Shown here: one piece after another, positions 10,747 through 24,682 of the stretch
Numbering within the stretch: position 1 is the first letter of the stretch
Layout of the letters: every line of letters starts with the position of its first letter
NCBI GenBank assembly: GCA_020466095.1
Contig: CM035806.1
Location: forward strand, 159,579,167 to 159,643,166
Reading direction: 5' to 3'
Source of the DNA: Chlorops oryzae
Lineage: Eukaryota; Arthropoda; Insecta; Diptera; Chloropidae
DNA: 64,000 nucleotides
Notes under the pieces: model-generated
What the model was told of the DNA's origin: nothing
The model's input: the letters and a program-made list of their open reading frames with translations, nothing else
The model's database searches: none
Made by a program: the position numbers and the translations under genes

Positions 10747-12924
10747 TAGATAATTACAAATGCTCAGTAATTGAAAAACCTAAATACCAAGTACAATTAC
10801 CTTTTATTTGTACTTAGTAATTAACTATCGCTTTTCTTAATTATTTTCAAATATTTTCAACTACTTTCAATTACTTTCAATATTATTGAGTAAGTGTTGA
10901 CGAAAAATTAAATTTCGAACGTTTCGAACTTTTTTCTTAAGTTCATCTTTGTTATTTTATTTGGGCTCTAGGTCAGCCATTTTTCAATTTATTGTAGAAA
11001 ACGTAAAATTTTTCTGAACTTGCGGAACGTGTTTGGCAAGAATGATAGGATATAAGATTACGACATGCGCAGATTTTACTTTTATCTGAAAAGCCTCATA
11101 TAAAAACGCTTCAGAAATGAATCAGAAAGTTTTTTTTTTTTTTAATATGAAGTTTTTCATTTATTTTTTATTTCTGCCAGAACTTTAGAGAGAGCCCCTA
11201 AGGCTGAAAACACACCAAAGCCAACAAAACGTTGTTTCATGTCGAATTCGACAAAAGTATATTGCCTCTTATCTAGCAACACACACCGAGCACGACACAA
11301 CGTTTTGTTGGTCGACTGAAAACGACACGAGCAAAACAGAAGCTTCGACAAAAAAGCATGCAGAAAGCTGTTGGCTTGGATTTTGTTTGAGTTCGACAAA
11401 TTTGTTGGCGTTGGTGTGGGTTATGTCGAAAAGCGTTTTTTGCTGTACGTCAAAAAAACGTTTTGTTGGCTTTGGTGTGTTTTCAACCTAAGACAAAAAT
11501 TTTAACAACATTTTTTCAAATTTTATCATTTTTCGGACATGCTTTTCCGAGCCGTAATTCTAACTTATGTTTTTTGTATGCATTTCAATTTGAATAACAT
11601 TTGAGTGTGTAAAATTTTTGAAGTCTAATTTTGATTTTTTTTTTTTTTTTGTTGCAATGAACTTTCATCGATAACAATGAAGCGATCGTATGTTCGCGGT
11701 CAGACGTTGATAAAAATGAGGCTACAACAATGAAATGTGTATAAAAATACATATGTATGCCTTGAGAAGAGATAAATATATCGTACTGATTGCATGTTGC
11801 AGTAACAATTTTCGCTTCAATGTTTTTCCAAACAAAACAAAAAAATTTTCGCGACATTGTTTCTACGTCTGACCGGGTACTGAATAATTGCCATTGAAAT
11901 AACTTCGATAATCGTAGCTTTCAAATGCTTAATTGTGATCGAGCACTTAAGTGTTATTTCATGTTCGTTCGTTTTCTGTTTTGTATTGAACTCTTTGAAA
12001 ACAGTTTTATGTGATCTTTAATTTGAATTGCAAAACCAACAAAAAAAAAAAAAATAAATAAATAAATAAATAGATTAAACGAATTAAAAGCTAAAAAAAA
12101 ATATAAATAATATTTATTCTTCAATGTATTTATTGCTTGTCATTCTTTACAGTATCAGCTTTTTTCCGGTCGATCCTAAATTTATTCCAAAATTTTGAGT
12201 CGAGTAACTTTAAACAGACGACAATTCAATTGCAGAATTTTTCAAAATCTATATAAAAAAAAAAACATAAACAAGAACTCAATTTTTATTGGAGCAATCA
12301 AAAAAACTATTTCAAATTAAAAATTAAGATTTTATTATTTATTATAATCAATCACAACCTTACGTTATAATCAATAACTTAAAGCACTAGCTGTCAGGGC
12401 TATCGGCTAAAATTAAGAATTAATTACTAACTATTACCGAGAAAGAAAAATAAAAACATTAAACCACACTAAAAAGGCCTAGTCTATATATTGGCTTATA
12501 CACGATATCATAATCAAAGACGAACTTTAACGAACACCGATTGCTGGCCAAATAAAACAAAACAATTTTGTTTTTCTGTTTTAGTTGCGTTCATGTCCAA
12601 GAAAATAACAAAATTTCTGCACGAATTTTAAATTAAAAATGTTTTTATTTTTATTTTACAACTCACAAAACCCAAATGTCCATTTTTGTTTTTCTTTTTT
12701 TGTGATTTGGGTCACATAATTTTTAATCCTAAATGTACCATTTCAGTATATGCACAGTTGTGATCGGCATAACAAGAGTGGTTCCGTTGCCCTGCAGGAA
12801 TTGCGAATAGTTCGACCTTAGCGTTTTACTAGTTCCAACTCCACCAGTACCAGTTCTTCGTTATAGCCCTGCCATTGGATTGCTCTGTAGAAAATTAACA
12901 TTGCGTGTTTAAAGGCAACTAATA
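10747..12924. other. Non-coding stretch without recognised genes
   Basis: Very AT-rich, with short poly-A/T runs and an (AAAT)n patch near 12,050-12,072. The palindrome-like segment CCCTGCAGGAA at 12,790-12,800 matches the TIR of the 16,011-16,396 element and suggests a truncated copy of that family. Confidence 0.45.
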
Positions 12925-13290
12925 TGATTTCGAAAAATTTGGAAAATGGGCGTGGCAGAAGGGCGTTTTTTGGAAAATTGTCTCCTACACCCGAAATTCA
13001 AATGGGACTTGAACGAAAGTTGGCACTTATGAATCCTTTGTAGCCATAAACATCGTGCCATTGATCGGTCCATTATTAAGGGTACCTCCAGTGCTAGGGT
13101 CTGTCACAAAAATACCCAAAACTGCCCCCAAAATCGGGCTTTTCCGAAATATTTCATTGCAATTTAGAATTTGAGCGTATACTCGTATTTAAGACTTTGA
13201 TTAGAATTTAAAAAAAAAAAAAAAAAAAGGGGGCGTGGCAAGGAACGGTTTTCATAAAGAAATTTAACAAAAGTCGGTATATGGGGCGCC
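12925..13290 (+). mobile_element. DINE-1/mini-me-like repeat fragment
   Basis: It contains the GGGCGTGGCAGAAGGGCG segment and the block GGTACCTCCAGTGCTAGGGT followed by CTGTCACAAAAAT. That block recurs at 60,828 (plus) and, reversed, near 58,836-58,857. The recurrence on both strands shows a dispersed repeat. I link it to DINE-1/mini-me because the 60.8-kb copy also carries the sequence found beside the GTCY run at 200-300. Confidence 0.5.
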
Positions 13291-13386
13291 TAATGGCCTT
13301 AAAAACCTGCTGAATATTCTTTCTTAGTGGTCCTGTTTTTTATTTAACTATTATTATTTATTTAATGACTATAACAACCTTACTTG

Positions 13387-13514
13387 TTTCGAATGCTCTA
13401 GTGTTCCTGCTTCTCAAATAGTCTCCTCTTAAGCGGACACCTCTATTAAGCGGACACATTTGTCGATCCCGTCGGTGTCCGCATAATAGAGAGAGAGAGA
13501 GAGAGAGTACACTG
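13387..13514. mobile_element. Tigger/pogo-like MITE fragment
   Basis: It shares GAATGCTCTAGTGTTCCTGC, TTCTCAAATAGT and TTAAGCGGACAC with copies at 22,638 and 50,697. The right end reads GGTGTCCGCATAATAGAGAG, then a GA run, then TACACTG followed by TA. The CAGTGTA...TTAAGCGGACAC terminus and TA flank resemble pogo/Tigger TIRs. The left terminus is not clear here. Confidence 0.55.
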
Positions 13515-16010
13515 TAAATAAATACTGCTTTGCCAAAATTTCAGAAATGTTTTATGGATTTTGCCGGGGGGCATATACAGGAATGGTTATCGTTGTATCA
13601 TAATCCATTCGCAGTGCGAGGAATTGCAAAGGCTTTTAATATGTAATCACCTTTGTAATGCCTTAAGCTAAGATATGTAAATTCTTTACACATAAGTATT
13701 TATGTAAATTATTCAAAATAGTCCTTGGGGACATTTAGGCGCCCGCGAGTGCACACAATATGTACATATGTACTACCTACATATGTCTTTGCCACTTTGT
13801 AAATCGTGAGGTGAGGGCTATTTGCAAATTTTTAAATGGCAAATTTTTGATGCCTTTTTCCGCCCCCTCTTTTAATTGCATCTTCTCTTTCCTTTCGATG
13901 TTCTTCAATGCAAAATGAAAAGGGTCCATAAATTATGGAAACTTACAATCAGAAATCTTTTAGCCATTGTAAATTCTCTCTCATCGATCGAATTTTTGCA
14001 GAGCTCTAAAGGTACGTTTCATGTTGAATGGATTTTCTGAATTCCCTAAGTTCAACTTGAAAAGGCAGCAGGAAAAGCAGGATGCGCTTTTTGCTTTGCC
14101 CTCATCATTTTTAGCTTTTACCATAAATTCATTTAGATCAGAGTGCATCTGAGTGTAGTGCAATGTACTTAGTTTCGAGTGGCGTATCGAGAGTTTTTTT
14201 TTTTTTTGCAAGAGATAAATAAATTTGTTGCACTCACTCATGCAGGTTCATTCGAGTAAGCAGCATACATAGACTACCCAATAGGAAATTTCTAACAGAC
14301 TGCAGCCATATTGAAACACTGTCATAGGGTAGCATGTTATCATAACTTTCATTTGGTGAAATGGTACTCACAGTATCTGAATGTTCTTGCCATAAAATAT
14401 GTGACGTTTCCAGTTGGCTCCTTGCCGTCAGTTCTTCTGCATGATTTGTGCTCTTGGAATTCATGTTCAGAATGGCAAAAAAGGTGACTCCTGCTTTTTA
14501 ACATTCGACATATTCTGCTTACAAACATACGCCTCTTTCATCTATGGCATGAAATTTATAGTTCGTTTTTTCCTCTTTTATTCTTTATATTCTTTTTATT
14601 TTTTTTTTCAATGCTTTTCTAATACAGGCTTTACATTACTTACTCAATTCCGCATAAGCCGAACGGAATGGAATGGAATGAAATGAAATGAATTGAAGAA
14701 AGCCATCAAGCTTCTTCATAAGAATCCTTGTTGAAAACTTTTTCCTTTTAAAAATCACATTTTATATGTAAATACTTATTTTTATTTATTTTTTTCAAGT
14801 TTTATTTTTCTTTTTACAAAGTAACTTTTTTCATCTTGAGGAATTGAGGCTTTTACTCCATACTTATGTATGCAATCCCTGTTTGTTTTGGCCTCAAGTT
14901 ATTACGTTGACACAGAATCGGTATAAAGACATTAGCAGATTTCCATTTATGCCAGGCTCACAAATGCTGCCAGTCGTAAAGCAACGCCTTCAAAGCCCCT
15001 TTCAGATATATGTATTAAGTTGTGCCCTTCATAAATCAAGAGTGCGCCTTTATTTTATCCTTCATCATCCCTTTAACCATCTTTGGTTAATCACATGGTA
15101 TTTATTCCCAAATGGTCAAGCCAATCGAGAACTATAACACGATCACCAAAACAAGAAAAAAAAAAACAAAAAACAAAAAAAAAAAAAAAAAAAACAAAGT
15201 GTTTTGCTCACTCCTTCTTCCCGTAGGAAAATGAAAAATCGATGTTTGAAATCTAATGGAAAAATATTAATAAATTACAAAATATATATATATATTTATA
15301 AAAAGAAAAGCATAATGCAATCACTTATATGTATACAAAGGAAAGAAAGTTATAAAGAAAAACCTAGTAATGAAAACTCTTGAAACAATTCATGTCAATT
15401 TAACTTACATATGTCTAACAAACATGGAAAATTTTTATAGGTATTTAATATTACAATCTAGGTGTTGAATGTGAGTATAGAAAATGCTCTAAATATGTTT
15501 TTTTATTTGTTTTTTGTTTTTGGTCTTTAATTAATTATAAAATATTAAAACATCTATAAATAAAAACTGAAAGTAAAATAACATATCAATGACGTAGATG
15601 GGACAACTTTGACTTATCTGTTGAAGTCTCAAAATTATTGGCACATTCAGCCATACGATCCAACGCTACTCAATATGCAATAAAGGAAAATCCATGCATA
15701 CATATGTATGTGAAAACTTTGGGTGAACCTTATTGTGAATGTAGTCAACTAAAAGTCCTTCAAAATTATTGAAAAACAAAACAAAACAAAAATAACGAAA
15801 ACTTTTTTATTTATTTTTTTTATTTGCAATCTATCAAATAAACTAATAATAAGCAAATTTCATAAAACAAGAACTTAAAACCGAAATTGGTACTTAAACT
15901 GCTAGTATGCGGTAACTATGAAACTACAATGTATCTCAAGACAGAACTTGCATTCTAAAATATTTTTTTTTTATTTTTATTTGCTACACAAAACTACAAA
16001 ACGAACACTG
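13515..16010. other. Non-coding stretch without recognised genes
   Basis: AT-rich sequence with a GGAAT/GAAAT-like pentamer patch near 14,661-14,694 and an A-rich tract at 15,149-15,196. The ORFs here (for example 14,844-15,137) have no recognisable domain. Confidence 0.45.
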
Positions 16011-16396
16011 CCCTGCAGGAAATTTCAATAGTGAATCTATACTTTTTCTGTACTGACTGCGTCAACAGTACTACTGACCAGTTATACCCGTCGCATTGCT
16101 TTACGTTATTGACATTTAACATTGACTTGTCATTGAATGTCAAAAGTAGACTGAAGAACTATTGAGAAAATATTGACGTCGGTACTATTATGTAGACAAA
16201 ATGAGGTTCTCTTTCGCTTTATAAGGAGACACGTTGTCGACACGGTCTATAAAGATGAACTATACATACCTCTTGATAGTACAGTTTCTTTAATGACGCG
16301 CTGCCTATAAATACTGTTGACGTTGGAACTAGTTCTCTTGTCTATATTGACGTCAATATAGACATGGGGCCATATGGCGACAGGCTTCCTGCAGGG
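16011..16396. mobile_element. TIR element with CCCTGCAGGAA ends
   Basis: CCCTGCAGGAA (16,011) and TTCCTGCAGGG (to 16,396) are perfect 11-bp inverted copies. The same terminus occurs at 12,790 and, with substitutions, at both ends of 54,525-54,990. The interior is non-coding and has several ATTGACGTC-like motifs. Confidence 0.65.
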
Positions 16397-17400
16397 TATC
16401 TACGATCTACAATCTTGTATATGCTACACACAAACATAACTATTGTGTAAAAAAAGTCATTTTTAAACCTTTTTAGATGATATAATAAAGAAACACTAAC
16501 CGAAAAAAAGCAAAGAAAAAACAAAAGCGAATGAAACACACTTGAATTAATCACAAAATGACAAATTTATAAATTAACAAATCAACCATGTCCACGTGCT
16601 TACTTCTACACACGTACCTCATGAATCAATAATTGCATATCCCCCTTTTAAAGTATTACATACATAAATGTATTTACATACGAGTACTTGTTTATGCATG
16701 ATGGAACATGCTTGAAGACAATCAAAATCTTTTTACACGCATAAATACATACATATACATATACATATACATATATGAAACATACTTACCTGAATTCATA
16801 CAAAACAAAACTAAACAAAAATCCACAACATCAACAACAACACATTGTTGACTTACTTTCCAATTGGATTTATAAGAGTGAATAATCTTAATTAATTTTT
16901 CAAGATCATTTGGCTCCAATTTAAGGAGGAACATGATCAATCAATCAATCTATCAATCAGTCAATCAGCTTGACAAGCATGAAAAAAACTGATTGTCCTT
17001 GTTTTATAGGCTATCGCCTTTTGGCTAACTCTATTCACCTAAATCACTAAGTATGGCAAATGTCTATTTCAAATCACTGGCCTATCTACTAGTACGGACG
17101 CACAACCATGGTTCTTTATCGAACTGTTTTAGTTGATATTTGCACATTAAACTTAACTACTAGTTTGAGAGGCACGACTGTAGACTATATATATATATAT
17201 ATCTCTCTCTCTCTTTTCTTTTCCCTATTTTCGATATTCAACGACCATCGTGGTCTGCAATTATGCTCAATTTATGGCATCAATATTAAGCTGTTATACT
17301 TACACGTATAACGCTTCGAGCTCATGTCAATCATGCACTTTTAACCTTAAGAAATTAATAAATCCTAACAAGACAATCCAATTGACATACCTGCATTTAC
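16397..17400. other. Non-coding stretch
   Basis: AT-rich sequence with a (CATATA)n-like patch near 16,750-16,775 and a (TA)n(TC)n microsatellite at about 17,189-17,214. No gene is recognised. Confidence 0.45.
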
Positions 17401-17417
17401 CTTAATCTTTAAATAAA

Positions 17418-17505
17418 CTCTTATAATAATTTATAATAATAATAATAATAATAATAAAAATAATAATAATAAAAATTATAATAATAATAATAATAATAAT
17501 AATAA
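17418..17505. repeat. (TAA)n microsatellite, 3' side of the retrotransposon
   Basis: An imperfect AAT/TAA trinucleotide repeat abuts the poly-T (poly-A on minus) end of the R1-like element. The same repeat in the same register type resumes on the other side of the element at about 18,929. Confidence 0.9.
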
Positions 17506-18928
17506 TTTTTTTTTTTTTTTTTTTTTTTTCGAGGCTGGGGTAAGGAAATGTCTTCACACACTCATAGAGACAGCTCTCTATGAGTAGTGCAGGGTTTGCG
17601 ATCCGAGTGGATCTCGGACTCGCTGACCTGCTAAAACCTTCCCCTTTTCCAGGATAAAGAACGCGGCCCGGAACAACCTGGTAGTGCGGTAATACTTCGG
17701 GCCACGCTCATCCTGTTTGAAAGATATTAAAAATATCTTATTGCGCTGCTGTTGTGCCTGTGTCCAGGCGCCTCTTTTTAACACGGAGTACTCTTTCGAC
17801 GTGTTTTGCCACTGCAGACCAATTTTCCTCACTCTTCAGCATCAATGCTATGGCGTTTTCTGGAGTCCACATGCCACCGATCTGGGCCTCTAGTGTGAGC
17901 CTTTCTGCTGACCACTGCGTACATTGAAAGAATGTATGCTCAGCGTCGTCTTCGTCTGCATCACCATATATACAGGATTGCTCCCCGCAGATTTTCATAC
18001 GGTACAGGTATTTGCGGAAATACCCGTGCCCTGAAAGCAGCTGGGTGAGGTAGTAATTTACCTCCCCGAATGTTCTCTTTACCCACGTGCGCAATTCAGG
18101 GATGAGTCTAGCTGTCCATCTTCCATCAACATGGTTTGTCCATCGATTCTGCCATTGCTCCATTGTGTGCTCTCTGGCGCTTGCATGTCCACTGTCGCGG
18201 TCGTCCTGGCGGTTTATCCAAATACGTCTTCTCTCTATAGCCATTAATTCTATGGGAATCGAACTGCTAATTACCAGCACCGCTGCCGCGGAAACTGTTC
18301 GGTAGGCTGATGCTACTCTGAGAGCGGCTGTTCTCTGGACCGCTGCCAAAGCTTTACACTTCTGCTTCATTTCCAAAGCGCTTGCCCATACTTCGGATCC
18401 GTAAAGCAGGACAGCATTTACGACCGTCATCAATAGCCTCCGCCTGCTCTCTCTTGGACCGCCAATATTTGCCATCAGCCTGCTAAGTGTCGCTGATGTC
18501 TTCGAGGTCTTTTCAACCGCATGGTTTATCTGAGCCCAGAATGTCATTCTCGGGTCGAGCCAAACACCCAGATATCTCACCGCCCTTTGCGTCATAAGGA
18601 CCGAATCGCAAACTCGAAACTCGATCTCCAGGGGTATATGCTTCTTCGTGAGAATTATGAGTTCTGTCTTCTCGGTTGCCAACTCAAGGCCATGGGACTC
18701 CATCCAAATAATCGTGCGTCTCATAACCTGGTTCAACTTAAGCTGCGCTGTGCGCATGTCTCGCGCCTTAATGACTGCAGCTACGTCATCGGCAAAGCCA
18801 ACCAGATGCGTGTCTTCCGGCATCTCAATAGAGAATATTTCATCGTAGCTCGCATTCCACAGATCTGGGCCGAGTACCGAGCCCTGTGCCGCCCCAGAGG
18901 TAATGACTTTGCGGTTCTGGCCAGCTTT
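17506..18928 (-). mobile_element. 5'-truncated R1-clade non-LTR retrotransposon inserted in (TAA)n
   Basis: The minus-strand element runs from AAAGCTGGCCAGAAC (about 18,927) to a poly-A tail (T run at 17,506-17,529 on plus). It encodes only the C-terminal part of ORF2. Both flanks are the same TAA/TTA microsatellite, so it either inserted into that repeat or seeded it. I assign it to the R1 clade (non-LTR elements with an APE-type endonuclease upstream, here missing) from the RT and C-terminal sequence style. It is a dead-on-arrival truncated copy. Confidence 0.8.
17738..18927 (-). pseudogene. Reverse transcriptase C-terminal half of the R1-like ORF2
   Basis: About 395 uninterrupted codons on the minus strand end at a stop at 17,738-17,740. 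Visible motifs in order are AAQGSVLGPDLWN (RT block 4, canonical PQGSVLGP with the Pro replaced), GFADDVA (catalytic FADD block), a thumb region around VRYLGVWLDPRM, then LLSGHGYFRKYL and a C-terminal zinc-knuckle-like C-x4-C...HTFFQC, the arrangement seen in R1/Jockey-group ORF2 proteins. The N-terminal endonuclease and first RT blocks are absent. Reading continues upstream only into poly-Ile/Leu translated from the microsatellite, which is not real protein. The open frame over 1.2 kb suggests recent insertion. Confidence 0.85.
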
Positions 18929-20117
<1,189 letters not shown>

Positions 20118-20388
20118 TACCCAGTGGCCAACAGTGCCTATTGCCTGCGAAGTATACGAGAACTGCCTATTAATACGAGTAGCTTACAAAGTATACGAGA
20201 TTTTAGATGAACTTCCTACCAATAGCTTACTTAATGTGGTAGTGGTAGGCGGTCACTCCTGAAAAATGGCCACGCTCGAACAAAAAGTATACTAGGATGG
20301 TATATGAGGTCGTATGCAGTACCGCCTCCGCCCAGCGAAATATGTTGCGGTTCATCACTTCTAAAAGCAGCATTTTGGCCGCTGGGTA
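20118..20388. mobile_element. Copy of dispersed TIR family (CCCAGYGGCCAA ends)
   Basis: The left end CCCAGTGGCCAACA and the right end ATTTTGGCCGCTGGG are inverted copies. The inner block GTGGTAGTGGTAGGCGGTCA, followed by GGTATATGAGGTCGTATGCA, recurs at 56,890-57,010 and 58,360-58,510 and partly at 26,905-26,965. No target duplication was established. Confidence 0.6.
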
Positions 20389-21486
20389 AGGACATTTAAC
20401 CGAAGGGGTTTTAGTAAATTTTGTCTTTTGATTTAAAAGTTTTAAGTTTTGACATATAATAATTCTTCACAATTTTCACAAAATAACCTAAATCATCGAG
20501 ATGGAGATATGTAGTTCTTTTCCAAATAAAAATTTGTTATAATGAAATTAGTTCAAGTGGGAACTGTGCTTGGAGTTTGTAGAATATCAATGTGAGTGCC
20601 GTAAGCGACAATGATAGCCAGTAGTTATTGACTCCCTAGTCCTGACTCCAATTCAATATATACATATGAAGGATTGGATCATTTTAAAAAATTTGATGAT
20701 ATCGACTTTTTCAGGCGTTTCAGATTTTAGAGACAATAGTTAATATAGTTCTATGCGATCGAATTTGAAAGAAAAATATATTTGAAAAAAAATTTCTTTT
20801 GTTCTAGAAAATTTTTCTGAATTTTGAATTTCATTGGTTAATTTGACTGAAAAATTATTGGAATTTCTGATTAAACCAAACACGAACAAGTGTTGAAAAG
20901 ACGCAATTTCTTAACCTTTGCTTCATTAACACTGGTTAGACCAAATCTTTTCCAAACCAGAGATTTGATCAGACTTTAACAGACCGGCCCTATCATACAG
21001 TATCAAGAGAAAAATTCGCAAGTAAGGCCGGCATTAAATAAGAAAACAGAAAGTACAGAAAGTTGCTGTCGCATATTTTCCTTAAAAGAAAAAACATATA
21101 TAAAAAAAATACGAAGATAAAACAATTAAACCTATCAATTAAATATCCTTCTTTCAGTTCAGACTAAGTGGCATTCACGGCCAATTAGAAAAAGGAAATT
21201 AATGCATTTATTTTTGGTAAAATTAAGCTCCAATTTTCGGTGCAATATTTTAATAGAAATTTTTGGGCACACATAAATAGTTTTAACGTAAGAAGCGAAA
21301 ATATTTCAATTTGCATTTTGTAGTCGAAACAAACAAAAAAAAAATATTTCAAAAACTAAATAATTCGTTCATACCACAATGAAATTATCAAACGAATAAA
21401 CCAAAAATACTATACAACAAAGGAATTAAGACAGCACTGCTACAAATATCAGCATCACCATCAATGTCAGCCAATGTCAAATTGCC
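20389..21486. other. Non-coding stretch
   Basis: AT-rich sequence with no gene or clear element recognised. Confidence 0.4.
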
Positions 21487-21490
21487 TTAA

Positions 21491-22826
21491 AGGGATGGTA
21501 TACTTTTAAACAAATTTTGGGTCATTTTTTTTTTTTTAATTTTTTTTTTCTGAATGTACAATATTTTAAAAGTATTGTGTAAAAATCTCATATATCGTGC
21601 CAAAACTAACGAAGATACAGCGTTTCAAGTGAGCGGACCTCATGCTCGATTTTCGATAAAAAAAAATTTTTTTCATCGATTTTGTGTAAAACGACTATTT
21701 TGGAATCGGTGAACGCGAGGCTGCAAAATTCACATAACTGATCGTCTTAAGCCTTTGATGCCCGATGTTGCCTATAGGCAATATTCGAACGTTACCTCTC
21801 TTTGTGTTATTATGACTGTATGGTACAGAATAACTTGTTGATTTAAATGGAGTTGGCTAGGTTGATGGCTTAAGAAAAGAACGCATTGCCATTTTTTGAA
21901 GGGAAGTCATATTTGTTACAAACTATTTGTAATAGAGTGTAGACATGTAGAAAAAAGTTCAAATTTCACAATTCCGAAGCGCAAATTTAACCAAAAATGA
22001 GGGGAAAGAAAAATTTTGTAATTTCATCGATTGTTCAAGGACTTCTAGGACTTCTAGGACAAGAAGTTCTAGGACTTTTTCTGTTGAAAACTTATTTCAA
22101 CACCTATTTAATTGGTCGAACAAATGTTAAACTGCCCATGGATAAACAAAACACCATAATCCTGCGTTATATGTCAAAAAGAATAGTATTCGACAGCTGA
22201 TTAAAACTCAGGCATGAATGGGTTAAAGAATTTTTTTTTTCAATTTTTCAACACATAAATAAACAGGTAACGCGGAAGCATTTTTCCCTATTTTAAAATA
22301 ATAAAATAACCTAAATTTTTGAGCGAAAATCGAATTTTTGACTTCAAACGATGCCACAAAAAAAAAATTTTTTTTAGTCTTCGGCGTTACCTCGGAAAAT
22401 AAATTTCCTTTTAAAAACATGTTTCCTTTTTTTTTTTTTTTCAAATGATGTAACCTTCAATCATATTCACCGCAAAACAAATTTTTTTTCGAGGCGCTTT
22501 TGGAGAATCGCTGCCACGGATTTTTTTATCGATGATTTCAATTTTTTTTTTTTTTTCAAATATTCTTGAGAGGTCACACTATAACATGTATATGAAATAC
22601 AATGTTTTACACTTACACTTACACAATGCACTTTTTTGGAATGCTCTAGTTTTCCTGCTTCTCAAATAGTTTCCTCATAAGCGGCGGACACATTTTTCTG
22701 TCCCGTAGGTGTCCGCTTAAGAGAGACTACACTGTAATTACACCAACATTATTCATGTCTCCACAAAACTAGAAAAAAAAATCATGGAAACATGCCTTTT
22801 TTCGCCTTTAAAAGTATACCATCCCC
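21491..22826. mobile_element. piggyBac-like non-autonomous element with TTAA target sites
   Basis: TTAA at 21,487-21,490 is followed by AGGGATGGTATACTTTTAAA. At the other end, TTTAAAAGTATACCATCCCC is followed by TTAA (22,827-22,830). Perfect TTAA flanks plus about 20-bp TIRs starting RGGGATGG are what piggyBac-superfamily elements leave. The 1.34-kb interior is non-coding apart from a 67-residue ORF at 21,997-22,200 that I do not recognise. A Tigger-like MITE is nested at 22,638-22,734. Confidence 0.75.
22638..22734. mobile_element. Tigger/pogo-like MITE fragment nested in the piggyBac-like element
   Basis: GGAATGCTCTAGTTTTCCTG, TTCTCAAATAGTTTCC and GGTGTCCGCTTAAGAGAGAC followed by TACACTG match the copies at 13,387 and 50,697. 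TA follows the CACTG terminus. The left terminus is not intact. Confidence 0.55.
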
Positions 22827-22830
22827 TTAA

Positions 22831-24320
22831 GCTCTCGGTTATTCATCAAACAACTCAATTTAACATCATTTCGATATCTTCAGTATAAAGAGCAGATAGT
22901 ATTGACTTAACGCAACTTATCTATTTTAGCCCATTGGTTATCTTCAATTCAGGCAAAATGAACCTTAATTTGCATTAAAATGGAGAGTGAAGAATTTTTA
23001 ATAATTGAATTAGTACTTTCCCCCGGGGATAATTTTGTTTTGGCTTTTCGTTTTCTTATTCCTTTCATTAATTAATATATGGCGTATTCCTTTCAAATTT
23101 AAAAATGCTATATTTAATGGGGGGGAAATGTTATGTCGGCATAACTGAGCCGATTTTTATTTTTTGCATTCTTATGTCAAAAGTTTCAAGCTTTCTTCTA
23201 GAAGCCCCGCATAAAATGGTTTAGTCGAATAGCATACCGAAAATAGTATGAGAAGATTTCAAATATTTATTAACTAATTGTTGTATACAATATTACGAAA
23301 TTTAAACACATCTATGTACAATCGTATAAATCAAAATGAGAAAAATATACATACTTTGCATATGGCAAACTTTCTTCATATATAAAGTCAGAAAAGAAAC
23401 CAACAAGAAAATAAAAAATCCTTTTAAATGTAAAGACTTGCGGAAATTTTATTTACTCATTTCTTTCTTAAATGCAATTAGCATTGAAAAAAAAAAACAA
23501 CTAATAAAATATACATATTGACGTCACAGAGAAAACACATTTTAAAAGTACATGTATGTTTATGTATGTGTGAAAAAAATAAAAAGCTTGCTAAAAGCAA
23601 CAAAAAAAAATTGGTTGCATATAACCTAACAAAAACAATCAACAAAAAAAAAAAAAAAAAATTATTAAAATATAAAAGTCTTTGGTCAACAACTTCAATG
23701 GATGTACCTTTAACTTTAAATGACTTTGAAAATTCGATGTAGAAACAGTATTATAACTGTTGTTTCAATTAAAATTGTGTCTACATATGTATTACAAATA
23801 AACTAACAGAGAAAATGCATTCCGAATGGAAGTGTAGAACGCATGTGAAGACTTTCAATTTATCAAGGCAACAAACCAAATGAACAATCAAGCGAGCAAA
23901 GCCACCAACCAGAGCTAGAGAATATTTTTCTAGTCTTGGTAACTTATTGATGCGTGTACTTTAGTAGTCCTGCACTTCTGATCCGAGTGCATTTCAATCA
24001 AATAAATACTTATATATATATATATTAATGTCTATATCCGAAAATTTTAAGAATCAATTTTATGTACACTCTTTTGATGAAATCATTAATAAATGTATTA
24101 TAAATGTGAACTAAATGTGTTATTTCATTCGTTTTCTTGCGTATTCAAATGTCCCGGCCTATCCCGTGGTCCGTTTCTGCACTTTATCCTATCGGTTGCG
24201 GTTACATCATTCGAGCTAATTCCTACAGCATCGAGGTCCCAGCGCTGTTTCGGACACCCTCCTTTTTTCTTTACGGATGTCCACGTCTGAAACACGATCA
24301 AGACGAATCAGTCCGGATAT
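22831..24320. other. Non-coding stretch
   Basis: AT-rich sequence with several poly-A tracts (for example about 23,646-23,660). No gene is recognised. Confidence 0.4.
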
Positions 24321-24323
24321 TAC

Positions 24324-24480
24324 GCTATTTACACCTTAAGACATTTCGATAACGAAACACACTTTTTGTGGATCAGGGACACGCGGAGATGTGTTATGGT
24401 AGCGTTTTTCTCTCTTCCCCCGGCCTCCCTTGCCTTCGAAAATTTGTTTTATTATCGAAATGTCTTAACGTGTAAATGGC
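24324..24480. repeat. Hairpin MITE (first of two adjacent)
   Basis: TTACACCTTAAGACATTTCG (from 24,329) is mirrored by CGAAATGTCTTAACGTGTAA (ending 24,475). The arms are about 31 bp with few mismatches around a loop of about 87 bp. It is non-coding. Confidence 0.7.
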
Positions 24481-24511
24481 CTCTAAGAAAACATCGATAT
24501 ATCGACATACT

Positions 24512-24682
24512 CAGTGATGTCATGAAAATCGATCGTTGTCCAAATCGGTTTTAAAATCATTTATTTTCTGCAGGTGTCTTGGAAAAAGATACCGTTACGA
24601 AAGCCATCGAACCAAGGCACATGCACAAAATAAATTATTTTGAAACCGATTTGGACAACGATCGATTTTCATGACAACCCTG
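24512..24682. mobile_element. Near-perfect hairpin MITE, 62-bp core arms
   Basis: The arms at 24,521-24,582 and 24,612-24,673 are inverted copies with about 5 mismatches in 62 bp (for example CATGAAAATCGATCGTTGTC against its reverse). The loop is 29 nt. The pairing extends imperfectly outward to CAGTGATGT on the left and ACAACCCTG on the right, giving a hAT-like CAG terminus. A transcript across it would fold into a long stem. Confidence 0.75.
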
